DNA of 64,000 nt from Brevibacillus laterosporus (GCF_030489605.1 NZ_JAUKFY010000019.1:24075-88074); one strand, 5' to 3'; counted from the stretch's first letter, positions 24,811-34,055 are shown. The notes: generated by a model from the sequence alone, not told the origin. Translations and numbers: made by a program.

Positions 24811-25641
24811 TTAAGACTGCGAGGCAGCTCTGGAAAGTTCATTTCCTGTTGCTGGTACATTTATTTTTTGCTTCAAAAAATCCTGTTCCTGCTCTTCTGT
24901 GATATAACCTAGCTTTTTCATTCGGCTTAATACCACATGTTGCCGGGTCATTGCCTTATCAGGATATTTGATTGGTGAATAATTTTCTGGTGCTTTTGGT
25001 AAAGCTGCAAGCATTGCTGCTTCACTCTCATTAATTGTTTTCAGCTTTGGATCATGTAATCGTACCGTTTTGCCAAAATAATATTGTGCTGCTGCTTCAA
25101 TTCCATATTTTCCATGACCAAAATAGATATTGTTTAAATACATCTCCAGGATTTCATCTTTAGTATATTGGCGTTCTAAATTCATCGCAATGAGAGCTTC
25201 TTTTAGCTTGCGTGTATAGGTTTTCTCATTTGTTAAAAATAAATTTCTGGCTAGTTGCATGCTAATCGTGCTTCCGCCTTGCCGCTTGCTCTCTGACATC
25301 GTGTTAATCCATAAAGCTCGTCCAAACGCAATGTAATCAATTCCTTTATGGTAATAGTAACGGTGGTCTTCAATCGCAATAAAAGCGTCCTTCAGATAAG
25401 AAGGCATCTCGTCTGTAGCAACATACGTACCTTTGCCTCCTAAACTACTCCCTGCCGTCTTACTTAAGATCTGTTGGTCTATTAAATAAGAACCAGCTAT
25501 AGTTACAATAGAGTATGCAATAATCTGCAAGAAAAGCGCAGCAATCAACAATATTGCTAACCACTTTGGTACACGTGTACGTCTGGCTTTAGGCTTGCTC
25601 TTTTTTAATGGTTGCGCAGTTCCTTGTAGGACATGATTCAT
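24811..25641 (-). CDS. Monofunctional peptidoglycan glycosyltransferase (GT51)
   Basis: A 276-residue membrane-anchored transglycosylase that polymerises glycan strands from lipid II. One N-terminal helix (about 27-50, after a basic stretch KPKARRTRVPKW) precedes the GT51 domain. The domain shows AIEDHRYYYHKG with the catalytic Glu, GGSTISMQLARNLFL, LKEALIAMNLER and YLNNIYFGHGKYGIEAAAQYYF. No transpeptidase domain follows, so this is the MtgA/SgtB-type monofunctional form, less common in Bacillus than bifunctional PBPs. The start reads MNHVLQG, with AAAGGGGGC upstream. It is monocistronic. Confidence 0.92.
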   Translation of the reverse strand: MNHVLQGTAQPLKKSKPKARRTRVPKWLAILLIAALFLQIIAYSIVTIAGSYLIDQQILSKTAGSSLGGKGTYVATDEMPSYLKDAFIAIEDHRYYYHKGIDYIAFGRALWINTMSESKRQGGSTISMQLARNLFLTNEKTYTRKLKEALIAMNLERQYTKDEILEMYLNNIYFGHGKYGIEAAAQYYFGKTVRLHDPKLKTINESEAAMLAALPKAPENYSPIKYPDKAMTRQHVVLSRMKKLGYITEEQEQDFLKQKINVPATGNELSRAASQS

Positions 25642-25810
25642 GATTGCTGCCCCCTTTCTACTTATAGGACGTTGTTTTCTTTGACATGTTTCGACTTTTG
25701 CCTCGTTGTAAGCTAATTGTAGTCCAACCATCTTACCATTACCTATTGATAAGTCTTACAGAAACCTTAAATTTTTGTAAGGTTTCTTGGTTTATAAATG
25801 GGTACTATAA

Positions 25811-25845
25811 CAGAAAAAAGCCTGACTCCCATAAGGAATCAGACC
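25811..25845 (-). terminator. Terminator of the 113-aa gene
   Basis: On the minus strand GTCTGATTCC and GGGAGTCAGGC pair (two G-T pairs) on a short loop, followed by TTTTTTCTG. Confidence 0.65.
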
Positions 25846-25877
25846 TTACATAACCTATTCGGGCAAAGCGCGTATAC

Positions 25878-26219
25878 CTACACAGCTTCGTAAATTGCCT
25901 CGTAACGCTTACCGATCTCTTCGTCGTTTAAACCGAATTCTTTCATACGTTTAATCATTGCTTGAGCCCAAATATTTGTGCGTTCAGCAATTTTAGCGAA
26001 TTTCTTTGCTTCTTTCCCTTTACGCTTAGAGCGCTCTTCGCTGTTTGCCTTTAAGTTATCTAGAATGAAGATCATACGCATGGTATCTTCTTCGTTCAAG
26101 TTTTTCCAATCACTATCTAAAAATACCAATACGTCTTTATAATACTTATCAAATTCAAGGAAAGAGATTTCTGTATCCATGTTTAGATATTCTTTCAATT
26201 GGTCAAACAATGCATCCAT
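25878..26219 (-). CDS. Hypothetical cytoplasmic protein (113 aa)
   Basis: A 113-residue protein that is mostly helical and charged, with a Lys-rich middle (SKRKGKEAKKFAKIAERTN) and acidic ends. No signal peptide, membrane helix or familiar motif is visible. The ATG follows AAGGGAG. The regular codon use and its own terminator indicate a real gene. I cannot assign a function. Confidence 0.6.
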   Translation of the reverse strand: MDALFDQLKEYLNMDTEISFLEFDKYYKDVLVFLDSDWKNLNEEDTMRMIFILDNLKANSEERSKRKGKEAKKFAKIAERTNIWAQAMIKRMKEFGLNDEEIGKRYEAIYEAV

Positions 26220-26518
26220 CTTTTTGTAACACTCCCTTAATTGGCTTAAGCACCATTATAACAAAAATGAAGAAGACAGGGAAAGAAAAAAGCTCGAATG
26301 TTATGAAGTAGTAATTGTTTCTAAGCAGACGTTTTTGAAAGAACCCCTTCCAAACATCCCCTGATACCCGCTCCCTTTCTCTTCTCAGCATCTCTCATCG
26401 GGAATACCTGCTCTGCTCGGTTCTGCTTGGTGGATTGTTTTTTATTTGTTAGTATAGAAGCTAACGGTTACAATTTCGTGTAGCGTGTATCGTAGTTTCT
26501 AAGAAAGAGGTTTGTCTC

Positions 26519-27481
26519 ATGAATAATAGAAGGAACCACCCCAAAAAGCACTTTGCGAAAAACAACAGGAATTTTACCAGTAAAAATCAGGCTCCAGTCA
26601 AACAATATACGGTAAAAGAACCGTCTGAATTACTACCGTTTTTATTACAGCATATTACAAATCTCAGCCGTAACTCTATTAAGTCCCTGTTAACACGTGG
26701 TCAGGTATTAGTAAATGATAAAGTTGTGACAACCCATAATCATGTATTGCACCCTGGACAAACGGTCTGTCTACAGAATAAGAAGGTTTCGGAAACACCT
26801 CCAATGATTGGTATCAAGATTTTATATGAAGATGCCGATGTTATTGTTGTCCAAAAAGAAGCCGGCTTGCTATCAATTGCTTCACCGCAAGAAAAGGAAT
26901 TAACTGTTTATCGTCAATTAATGGCTTATGTTCGTCTTGAGAATCCTCAAAATAGGATTTTCGTTGTGCACCGCCTAGATCGAGACACATCTGGCGTTAT
27001 GATGTTCGCTAAAAGTGAACGGGTCCAACAGGCACTCCAAAATTCCTGGAAAGACAGTGTCAAGGAACGCTTGTATGTTGCCCTGGTTGAAGGTAACGTG
27101 AAAAAGCAAGAGGGAACTATTTCATCCTGGCTAAAAGAAAGTAGTACGTTAAAAATGTATTCCAGTCACCGTCCAAATGATGGCCAGCATGCTATTACTC
27201 ACTATAAAGTGCTCCAGTCTGATCGAAATTTCTCCTTGCTGGAAGTCCAACTGGAGACAGGCCGGAAAAATCAAATCCGCGTCCACATGGAAGATATAGG
27301 ACACCCTATAGTAGGTGACAAGAAATACGGTGCCAAATCTAAGCCAATCGGTCGATTAGGGCTACACGCACGAGTCTTATCCTTTGTACATCCTAGTACG
27401 GGCGAACTGCTGCGTTTTGAAACAGATATTCCTAAGACTTTTTTTCATCCATTTAAGAAGGAATCTCAACACGAAAAGTAA
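26519..27481 (+). CDS. RluA/RluD-family pseudouridine synthase
   Basis: A 320-residue RNA-modifying enzyme. A basic N-terminal extension (1-30) precedes an S4-like RNA-binding domain (about 45-95, SRNSIKSLLTRGQVLVND). The catalytic domain has the RluA motif HRLDRDTSGVMMFAK, whose Asp attacks the uridine, followed by TGRKNQIRVHMEDIGHPIVG and RLGLHARVLSF. It isomerises uridines in 23S rRNA or tRNA; which ones cannot be read. AAGAAAGAGG precedes the ATG. It lies upstream of the ABC-F leader without a clear terminator. Confidence 0.9.
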   Translation: MNNRRNHPKKHFAKNNRNFTSKNQAPVKQYTVKEPSELLPFLLQHITNLSRNSIKSLLTRGQVLVNDKVVTTHNHVLHPGQTVCLQNKKVSETPPMIGIKILYEDADVIVVQKEAGLLSIASPQEKELTVYRQLMAYVRLENPQNRIFVVHRLDRDTSGVMMFAKSERVQQALQNSWKDSVKERLYVALVEGNVKKQEGTISSWLKESSTLKMYSSHRPNDGQHAITHYKVLQSDRNFSLLEVQLETGRKNQIRVHMEDIGHPIVGDKKYGAKSKPIGRLGLHARVLSFVHPSTGELLRFETDIPKTFFHPFKKESQHEK

Positions 27482-27500
27482 GCAAAACCGTTCTATTTGC

Positions 27501-27539
27501 TTAACATTCCAATAAACATTTACATATACTGTAAATGTT
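27501..27539 (+). promoter_or_regulatory. Promoter with overlapping palindrome upstream of the ABC-F leader
   Basis: TTAACA (27501-27506), an 18-bp spacer and TATACT (27525-27530) form a promoter. A perfect 10-bp inverted repeat (AACATTTACA 27515-27524, TGTAAATGTT 27530-27539) straddles the -10, so it may be an operator. Alternatively it ends the preceding gene. Confidence 0.5.
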
Positions 27540-27577
27540 ATAAAAATCTAAAATGATAATGAGGTGTAGAAAAGGAT

Positions 27578-27613
27578 ATGATGATTTTATCGACTGTTCT
27601 TCTAAGAGATTAG
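27578..27613 (+). CDS. Leader peptide of the ABC-F attenuator (11 aa)
   Basis: ATG at 27578 opens MMILSTVLLRD followed by TAG, with GAGGTGTAGAAAAGG upstream. It starts about 45 nt after the promoter's -10, and 95 nt after its stop comes an intrinsic terminator, then the ABC-F gene. Bases in codons 6-8 (ACTGTTCT) can pair with AGGACAGT near 27657-27664, so a stalled ribosome could alter folding. Such layouts precede antibiotic-induced ABC-F genes (for example vmlR). Confidence 0.55.
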   Translation: MMILSTVLLRD

Positions 27614-27707
27614 GCTACTACGGGAGAAGTCTGCCCATTTTTCATAAGCCAATCTGAGGACAGTAGATAAAAAATCTTATTCCTTTCTTACTAACATTAT
27701 TGGGTAG

Positions 27708-27738
27708 TGGGTAAGGTATATTCGCCTTACCCATTTTT
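27708..27738 (+). terminator. Attenuator-type terminator upstream of the ABC-F gene
   Basis: TGGGTAAGG (27708-27716) and CCTTACCCA (27725-27733) form a perfect 9-bp stem on an 8-nt loop followed by TTTTT. It lies 82 bp before the ABC-F start codon and after the leader peptide, so the gene is expected to be off unless the terminator is bypassed. Confidence 0.8.
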
Positions 27739-27820
27739 ATGTTCAGCTAATTGAATATTGTTTTTATCATGCTGTTCTCTCGTTGGCTTTCCATATGAAA
27801 GATTAAGGAGAGAATACGTA

Positions 27821-29359
27821 ATGAGCATATTAGCGGTTGAAAATGTTACACAGATGTATGGGGGTAACATTATCTTTCAAAATATAAGCTTTCGACTACT
27901 TCAAGGAGAGCATGCCGGTCTTGTTGGCAGCAACGGAGCAGGAAAATCGACTCTCCTTCGCATTTTAGCGGGGGAACTCCTCCCTGATTCAGGGACAGTG
28001 AAGTGGCTCTCTCATCTCAAAAAAGGTTACCTGCAGCAGCATATTGATTTACAGGCTGGCACAACCATTTTGCAGTATTTACAAGGAGCTTTTGCCCATC
28101 TGTATGAGATAGAAAAAAAGCTGCTTCGATTAACAGAGGAAATGTCTGCCCCTAAAAATAACCTGGAACAATTGTTAGCTCGCTATGGTGAGTTGCAAAG
28201 TATTCTGGATCTCTCTGACTTTTATCAGACAGAAGCCAAAATAGAAGAAATTGCTTCTGGACTAGGTATTTATGAGCTTGGTATGGATCGCGATGTGCAA
28301 ACGCTCAGCGGCGGTCAACGCACAAAGCTATTGCTAGGAAAGCTTTTATTAGAAGAGCCCCATGCTTTGTTACTGGATGAGCCAACAAACTATCTTGATG
28401 ACGCACATATAGCATGGCTTATCAATTATTTAAAAAGCTATAAGCATGCCTATCTTGTGGTCTCACATGATCAGAGGTTCCTCAACGAAATCACAACTGC
28501 CATCTATCATTTAGAGCATCAGACGATCAAACGATATACAGGTAACTATGATTTTTTTCTAACAAGCTATGCCCAAAATAAACAGCAATTACAAGATGCA
28601 TATGAACGGCAACAAAAGGAAATATCCAGGCTAGAGAATTTTATTGAAAAAAATCGTGTTCGCAAGGCTAAACAAGCAAAGAGTCGTGAAAAGGCATTAG
28701 AAAAAATAGCTCGTCTGAAGAAACCGACCTCAACAGCGCAGCCGCGCTTTATGTTTCACATTCATTCGGAGCCAGTCAGTCAGATTTTAGAAGCGCGCAA
28801 TTTACAAATCGGCTATACAGAACCTTTATTGGGACCAATTGATTTACGAGTGACCCGCGGTGAAAAAATCGCAATTGTAGGCTATAACGGTATTGGTAAA
28901 TCTACCATGCTTCGCACATTACTAGGGTATCTGCAACCGTTAAGTGGCAGCGTACGAATTGGGGAACGAGTAAAACCAGCATATTTTTCACAAGAAGAAT
29001 CGGCCTCGAATCAAACACCACTTGAGCAAGTATGGTCATTACGGCCTGATTTAACACAAAAGGAAATAAGACAGGAGCTAGCAAGATCCGGTCTTAGTGA
29101 ACAGCATATTCGGCAAAAGGTCTGCTCATTGAGCGGTGGGGAACAAGCGAAGGTCAGATTATGCGGGCTCATGCTAACAAACAGCAACGTACTCGTCTTA
29201 GATGAACCGACGAATCATTTGGATACCGGGGCAAAAGAAGCTTTTAAAGAGGCACTCAAACAATATAAGGGTACAATACTGCTAGTTTCTCATGAGCCTG
29301 CGTTTTATGAAGATTGGGTTACGCAAATCTGGCAAGTACAGAATTGGTTCCAATCGTAA
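27821..29359 (+). CDS. ABC-F ATPase, ribosome-protection or translation-factor type
   Basis: A 512-residue protein with two ATPase domains and no membrane part. Domain 1 has GSNGAGKST, LSGGQRTKLLLG and LLLDEPTNYLDD; domain 2 has GYNGIGKST, LSGGEQAKVRLCGL and LVLDEPTNHLD. Between them is the charged two-helix linker (about 265-330, IEKNRVRKAKQAKSREKALE) that reaches toward the peptidyl-transferase centre. The attenuator upstream suggests an antibiotic-resistance class (Vga/Msr/VmlR-like), but the spectrum cannot be read. I start it at 27821 (MSILAVENVT), with AAGGAG upstream; a longer frame to 27758 lacks one. Confidence 0.88.
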   Translation: MSILAVENVTQMYGGNIIFQNISFRLLQGEHAGLVGSNGAGKSTLLRILAGELLPDSGTVKWLSHLKKGYLQQHIDLQAGTTILQYLQGAFAHLYEIEKKLLRLTEEMSAPKNNLEQLLARYGELQSILDLSDFYQTEAKIEEIASGLGIYELGMDRDVQTLSGGQRTKLLLGKLLLEEPHALLLDEPTNYLDDAHIAWLINYLKSYKHAYLVVSHDQRFLNEITTAIYHLEHQTIKRYTGNYDFFLTSYAQNKQQLQDAYERQQKEISRLENFIEKNRVRKAKQAKSREKALEKIARLKKPTSTAQPRFMFHIHSEPVSQILEARNLQIGYTEPLLGPIDLRVTRGEKIAIVGYNGIGKSTMLRTLLGYLQPLSGSVRIGERVKPAYFSQEESASNQTPLEQVWSLRPDLTQKEIRQELARSGLSEQHIRQKVCSLSGGEQAKVRLCGLMLTNSNVLVLDEPTNHLDTGAKEAFKEALKQYKGTILLVSHEPAFYEDWVTQIWQVQNWFQS

Positions 29360-29361
29360 AA

Positions 29362-29400
29362 AAAGGTTTCAACGGGAGTGTACGCTCCGTTGAAACCTTT
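29362..29400 (+). terminator. Terminator of the ABC-F gene
   Basis: AAAGGTTTCAACGGGAG pairs with CTCCGTTGAAACCTTT (a single bulge) on a short TGTACG loop, followed by CATATTTTC. It begins directly after the stop codon. Confidence 0.75.
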
Positions 29401-29435
29401 CATATTTTCAGGCTGAAGATTGCCAATTATTTGAC

Positions 29436-29528
29436 TTAGATCATTACACGCAACTTTTGCTTCGCTCCATGAGGTAAACGTTCATACCACATTAACGGCT
29501 GAAGAAGATACGGCACTGAGATTAGTTG
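29436..29528 (-). pseudogene. Possible 30-codon remnant of a C-terminal gene end
   Basis: A minus-strand frame reads QLISVPYLLQPLMWYERLPH and continues GAKQKLRVMI before a stop. An in-frame TAG lies immediately upstream and there is no start or ribosome binding site. The protein-like composition suggests a decayed gene end, but no parent family is recognised. Confidence 0.2.
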
Positions 29529-29579
29529 CTATGTCACATCTTCAAATGGCAAAATTTTAACTTCGTTTGGGCCTTCCCG

Positions 29580-30851
29580 TTAGGAATTACTCTCCGCTCC
29601 CCCTTCTTGCTCTACTAATGTCTCGCTGGTATCTGCTTGTTTTTGCAACTGCATTTTAAATAAAGGAATTACTACACAGACCGCTATTATGAATAATAAT
29701 CCGGAAATTTGATAGCTTGCTTGTAAAGAAACGGTCTCTTTAACCACCCCTGCTATGCTCATTGTTACGACCATCATTCCTGAAAATAAGGGGCTGAGAA
29801 CTCCGTTTACCCTTCCAACAAATTTTTGCTCAGACGAAAACAAAATCATGGTATTAATCCCAATTTGAATACAGGGGAAAAATAGCCCGTTTACAAATTG
29901 AAAGATCAACACGATCCAAAAGCTTTGCGTAAGGCTAATACCAAATACGGAAAATGCACTGCTCAAAAGCCCCAATGCCAACAGTTTTTGTGGTGAGATT
30001 TTTTTGGAAAGGCTCATTACCACTGCCCCTCCAAGGAGCATAGCTGCCCCCGTCGTTGTGAACAACCATTGCAAGTTCTCTTTCGGTAATCCTAATTGTT
30101 CTACAACTACAAAAATACCTAATGGCTGGATAAGACCTACAGCCAGACCCACTCCTATGAAACACATACTTAACCGGCGTAAGACAAATTTAGACCATAC
30201 ATACCGTAAGCCATCCCCCATTTCTTGGAGCAGGCTTGTTTGACCATGGTTCTGTTCTGGCCGCTGATCTTTTGGCAATTGATACAGGACTGCTGCCGAT
30301 AATAAAAATGCAATCCCTGTTACGCCAATAGAAATTGTAATGCCGAAGCTTTGGTATATCATTGTTCCAATCGCTGGACCAAGAATCATAAAAATTGCTA
30401 TCAGAGTTTGAAACATAGCCATTCCAGCCTGCAGTTGTTCAGCCGGTACATGCTGTTTAAACAGCTTCATGGCAGACGGCTGTGAGAATTGCGATAAAAT
30501 CGCAGAAAACAATGTAACGAAAAAAATAGCCTTCCACGATCCAAACATCAGCGTTCCCAATACACAAAACACAGAAATGGCACTTAATATGTCGCACCAT
30601 ACCATTGTCCGCTTTGGTCTCCAGCGGTCAGCAAATGTCCCGCCAATAAATGAAAAAATAAAGATGGGGGCAAACTCTGCCACTGATATCAAAGAGACGA
30701 CATACGGGTCATTATTTGTAATCTCCATGACGTAGAGAAGTACAGCAAAATTACGAACCCATGTACCAATCTGCAGAAAAATCCCTGATAAAAGAATAAC
30801 GCGTATAAACGTATGTGAAAAAATATGCGGTTGTTTTATTGTTTCCACCAT
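29580..30851 (-). CDS. MFS exporter, DHA3-like (macrolide-efflux type)
   Basis: A 423-residue transporter with 12 predicted helices. The loop 2-3 motif reads GGTFADRWRPKRTMVWCDILS, the form seen in MefA-like DHA3 exporters. The C-terminal tail is acidic and Gln/Glu rich. I start it at MVETIKQPH, preceded by GGGGGAAAC; a frame reaching 30905 has no support. It lies convergent to the ABC-F gene, so two potential resistance genes sit side by side with separate regulation. The substrate is not determined. Confidence 0.85.
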   Translation of the reverse strand: MVETIKQPHIFSHTFIRVILLSGIFLQIGTWVRNFAVLLYVMEITNNDPYVVSLISVAEFAPIFIFSFIGGTFADRWRPKRTMVWCDILSAISVFCVLGTLMFGSWKAIFFVTLFSAILSQFSQPSAMKLFKQHVPAEQLQAGMAMFQTLIAIFMILGPAIGTMIYQSFGITISIGVTGIAFLLSAAVLYQLPKDQRPEQNHGQTSLLQEMGDGLRYVWSKFVLRRLSMCFIGVGLAVGLIQPLGIFVVVEQLGLPKENLQWLFTTTGAAMLLGGAVVMSLSKKISPQKLLALGLLSSAFSVFGISLTQSFWIVLIFQFVNGLFFPCIQIGINTMILFSSEQKFVGRVNGVLSPLFSGMMVVTMSIAGVVKETVSLQASYQISGLLFIIAVCVVIPLFKMQLQKQADTSETLVEQEGGAESNS

Positions 30852-31042
30852 GTTTCCCCCTATTTTTGAAAAAAGAAAGAGATAGTCACAGGTTACTATC
30901 TCCATTCTCCCCTGTTGAAAATTTTTATTCGTAAAAAGCTGGTGGTATAACTACAGAAGACCTTCTCCGCTAAAAAAACTTCAAGCGAAGACGTACCTAT
31001 TACTTGGGGGACTCAAATTAGCGAAAAACTACATTTCAGCTC

Positions 31043-31402
31043 CTATTGAGCTATGCTATGATAACCCGCTTCCCCATAGGGTTGTAGCTTGACTAACCAC
31101 TTTTCGTACAGCTTGTTTAATTCATCAGCAGCATCAAAGTATCCCTCTGTCTTTTCCTTTAGCTCCTCTAAAACCTCAAAAATAAAAGCTTCCTCTCCAT
31201 ATTCATTCCATTCCTGCTGAAGCTGCTTATTTGGATGAGTACCTGTTTTTAATTGAAAGAGCCTACCGTTCATCATCTTTAAATTAGGCGTACTTCCTAC
31301 AAATATTTTTTGATTGCGGATGTTTTTAATTTGATATACCCCTCCCACTGGCTTTGTTTCTTTGTATTGGCGTTTTAATTCCGCTTTTCTGCTTGTAGAC
31401 AT
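31043..31402 (-). CDS. GIY-YIG nuclease-fold protein
   Basis: A 119-residue protein with a GIY-YIG-like core: GVYQIKNIRNQKIFVGSTPN corresponds to GIY and YIG as GVY and FVG. It continues with a helix (RLFQLKTGTHPNKQLQQEW) and a Glu (EEAFIFEVLEEL) that suits the metal-binding position. Related small standalone members are widespread in Bacillales with unknown targets. I start it at MSTSRKAELK, preceded by GAAAGGAAAA. I see no partner methylase or intron, so it is neither a restriction nor a homing enzyme by context. Confidence 0.8.
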   Translation of the reverse strand: MSTSRKAELKRQYKETKPVGGVYQIKNIRNQKIFVGSTPNLKMMNGRLFQLKTGTHPNKQLQQEWNEYGEEAFIFEVLEELKEKTEGYFDAADELNKLYEKWLVKLQPYGEAGYHSIAQ

Positions 31403-31726
31403 CAATAATTTTCCTTTCTGTGTAAGATATGGCTGACAGAAATGATTCAACTAAAAACAAACATGAATTTTATTTGTTTATATAATAATAGACAATAACT
31501 GTTTTTGTCTATAACTAAATGTGATTATTGATTTATGTTACCCATTATTTCTTTTCATTCGTCTCCTTTTCATCAGCTTACTGTTGTCATAGCAAGTTTA
31601 ACCGTCTAATAGCGGGAAAAAACACTTTGCTTCTCCCTCTATTGGTAAATTTCGTTTTCTCCTTGCCTACAGAGGAGCTATAATGGTGTGGATGGACATA
31701 TCACCTAATGGAACAGGAGGTAGCAT
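31403..31726. promoter_or_regulatory. AT-rich intergenic region with a -10 box for fhs
   Basis: TATAAT (31679-31684) lies 43 bp before the fhs start, but no good -35 is present. AGGAGG precedes the ATG. I looked for a folate (THF) riboswitch and did not see its conserved pieces. The rest is AT-rich without repeats. Confidence 0.35.
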
Positions 31727-33358
31727 ATGAAGCCGATTGTAGAAGTTGCAAATCACGTAGGTATTACGGAGGATGATCTGGAGCTGTATGGGAAATACAA
31801 GGCTAAGCTATCATTAGATGCATGGGAAAAACGAAAGGATCAACCAGATGGAAAATTAGTGTTAGTGACTGCCATGAATCCTACACCAGCTGGAGAAGGC
31901 AAAACACTGACAACTATTGGACTCTCTCAGGCACTAAACCATATTGGCAAAAAAACAATAGCCGCCTTACGCGAGCCTTCGCTAGGTCCATGCATGGGGA
32001 TGAAAGGCGGAGCTACAGGCAGCGGCAATGCTCAAATACTGCCAGCAGAAGAAATCAATCTACATTTTACAGGCGATATTCATGCCATTACAGCAGCGCA
32101 CAATTTATTATCTGCCCTTATTGATAATCACCTTTTTCAACATAATTCTCTACGACTTAATCCAAGCAAAATCGTCTGGAAACGAGCACTTGATATGAAC
32201 GATCGTTCACTTCGCCATATTGTAGTTGGATTAGGCGATACGAATGGCGTAGTTCGTGAAGACGGCTTCATGATCACTACAGCATCAGAGATCATGGCCA
32301 TCCTTTGCTTAAGCGAAAGTTTGGAAGATTTAAAAGAACGTCTGGGTCAGATTATCATCGGTTATGACCTGGATGATAAGCCGGTAACAGCTAAGCAATT
32401 AGAAGCTATCGATGCTATGACTGTTCTGTTAAAAGAAGCAATCAAGCCTAACTTCGTGCAAACCACCGAAGGAACTCCTGTCATTGTGCACGGTGGACCT
32501 TTTGCCAATATCGCTCACGGCTGCAGCAGTGTAATTGGTACCAAACTTGCTCTAAAGCTAGCCGATTATGTAGTTACTGAAGCTGGATTTGGCGCTGATC
32601 TTGGTGCTGAAAAATTCTTTGATATCAAATGCAGGAAAGCGGGCCTCACACCTCAGGCTGCTGTACTAGTCATTACTGTAAAAGCAATTAAATATAACGG
32701 AGGTATAACAAAAGACGAGCTGCAAAAGGCCAACCTGCCTGCTTTGGAAGCCGGTTTTGCTAACGTGCAGCGTCACATCGAGAACTTACAAAAATTTGGT
32801 GTGCCTGTGGTAGCAGCAATTAATCATTTTGCGACAGATTTTCCTGAAGAGGTCGCTTTTGTCAAAAAGAAATGTCAGGCTCTCGGTATCGAAGTGGCAG
32901 TATCAAATGTGTGGGCAGATGGTGGTGCTGGCGGTGTGGAACTTGCTGAGAAGCTAGTTAGTGTACTGGAGGAAGCTCCTTCTCACTATAAGCCACTGTA
33001 TGACTTAAACAAACCCATAACAGATAAAATCAAAACGATTGTGACAGAAATCTATCGCGGCTCTGATGTTTCCTTCTCACCAGCAGCCATGAAAACGTTA
33101 CGTAAAATTGAAGAGTTAGGGTTGTCAGACTTGCCTGTTTGTATGGCTAAAACACCTTATTCCTTCTCAGATCAAGCCAGTTTATTAGGAGCTCCTGCAG
33201 ATTTCGTAGTAAATGTAAGTGAAATTCGACTCTCGGCCGGCGCCGGATTTATCGTGGTTCTCACGGGAAATGTGTTGACCATGCCAGGACTGCCAAAAGT
33301 ACCTGCTGCTCAGCATATTCGCTTAGATAAGAATGGACAAGTAACAGGATTAATGTAG
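31727..33358 (+). CDS. fhs: Formate-tetrahydrofolate ligase
   Basis: A 543-residue cytoplasmic enzyme making 10-formyl-THF from formate, THF and ATP for purine and formyl-Met synthesis. The ATP-binding P-loop reads TPAGEGKT (around residue 53). Further family stretches are LREPSLGPCMGMKGGATG, GGPFANIAHGCSSV, EAGFGADLGAEKFFDIKCR and SLLGAPADFVV. The length is slightly below the common 555-560. AGGAGG precedes the ATG. It is a single gene with its own terminator; no other one-carbon genes are adjacent. Confidence 0.97.
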   Translation: MKPIVEVANHVGITEDDLELYGKYKAKLSLDAWEKRKDQPDGKLVLVTAMNPTPAGEGKTLTTIGLSQALNHIGKKTIAALREPSLGPCMGMKGGATGSGNAQILPAEEINLHFTGDIHAITAAHNLLSALIDNHLFQHNSLRLNPSKIVWKRALDMNDRSLRHIVVGLGDTNGVVREDGFMITTASEIMAILCLSESLEDLKERLGQIIIGYDLDDKPVTAKQLEAIDAMTVLLKEAIKPNFVQTTEGTPVIVHGGPFANIAHGCSSVIGTKLALKLADYVVTEAGFGADLGAEKFFDIKCRKAGLTPQAAVLVITVKAIKYNGGITKDELQKANLPALEAGFANVQRHIENLQKFGVPVVAAINHFATDFPEEVAFVKKKCQALGIEVAVSNVWADGGAGGVELAEKLVSVLEEAPSHYKPLYDLNKPITDKIKTIVTEIYRGSDVSFSPAAMKTLRKIEELGLSDLPVCMAKTPYSFSDQASLLGAPADFVVNVSEIRLSAGAGFIVVLTGNVLTMPGLPKVPAAQHIRLDKNGQVTGLM

Positions 33359-33366
33359 GTATGCAC

Positions 33367-33420
33367 TCCCCCCTTTAAGTACGATAAGGATAGCTTATCT
33401 AGTTATGTAAAGGGGGATTT
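33367..33420 (+). terminator. Terminator of fhs
   Basis: CCCCCTTTA near 33369 pairs with TAAAGGGGG ending near 33416, with an inner GATAAGG/CTTATC hairpin, followed by ATTTTCC. Confidence 0.75.
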
Positions 33421-33464
33421 TCCTGTAAAAAAATCAAGAGCAACCTGATCTGATATTGAGACAA

Positions 33465-34055
33465 TCATTTTCCGAAAATATCCTTTAGCTTCGACTTTGC
33501 TTCTTCAAATTTTTGTGAATGTATCACATTGGTGTCTCCCTCCTGTTGATCTTGATGAGTCATAATAATATCCAAAACACAAGAATAAATGGTAAGCTCA
33601 TCAGGAGTTAAATTATTGATACCGTATCTACCTATATAATCAAGAATAAATTGTGATTCCTCAGAGTTTGTGCCGGTATTGTAGCTGATCTTTCTATCTA
33701 GCATATTGTAAATAGCTATCGATTCATCCCAAAATAACCGACCTACACCAGCTGGCTTACTTGTAACATTTGCAGGCATGGTAAAATTAACCGCAAAAAT
33801 TACAGCTCCTCCTATCACTCCCAAAATGAGAAGGAAAATAAGACACCCCATCACTGGCGGCATTTTCAGCCGTTTTCCGCAATGCGGACAAATCTCAGCC
33901 TTTACTGCAATCTGCTTTTGGCAAACCTTACAGCTAGTAAGCAGCTGTTTCTCTGCTGCCTTATGTAATTGATTTTGTCTGACAATCAAAAAAACAAGCA
34001 AGCCAATAAGTACAATAAAAACGGCTATAAATCCCATGATTACAGCAGTAGACAA
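33465..34055 (-). CDS. Membrane protein with a zinc ribbon between two helices
   Basis: About 196 residues. An N-terminal helix is followed by a zinc-ribbon segment with CKVCQKQIAVKAEICPHCGK (two CxxC pairs). A second helix (GCLIFLLILGVIGGAVIFAV) leads to an extracytoplasmic or cytoplasmic helical domain. The start is uncertain: I favour the TTG at 34055, 8 nt after GGAG, but an ATG at 34037 is possible. I recognise no named family. The Lys/Glu-rich end (FEEAKSKLKDIFG) is probably an amphipathic helix. Confidence 0.65.
   Translation of the reverse strand: MSTAVIMGFIAVFIVLIGLLVFLIVRQNQLHKAAEKQLLTSCKVCQKQIAVKAEICPHCGKRLKMPPVMGCLIFLLILGVIGGAVIFAVNFTMPANVTSKPAGVGRLFWDESIAIYNMLDRKISYNTGTNSEESQFILDYIGRYGINNLTPDELTIYSCVLDIIMTHQDQQEGDTNVIHSQKFEEAKSKLKDIFGK

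Noticed and set aside
31403..31726. Folate riboswitch before fhs
   Set aside because: The conserved THF elements are missing.
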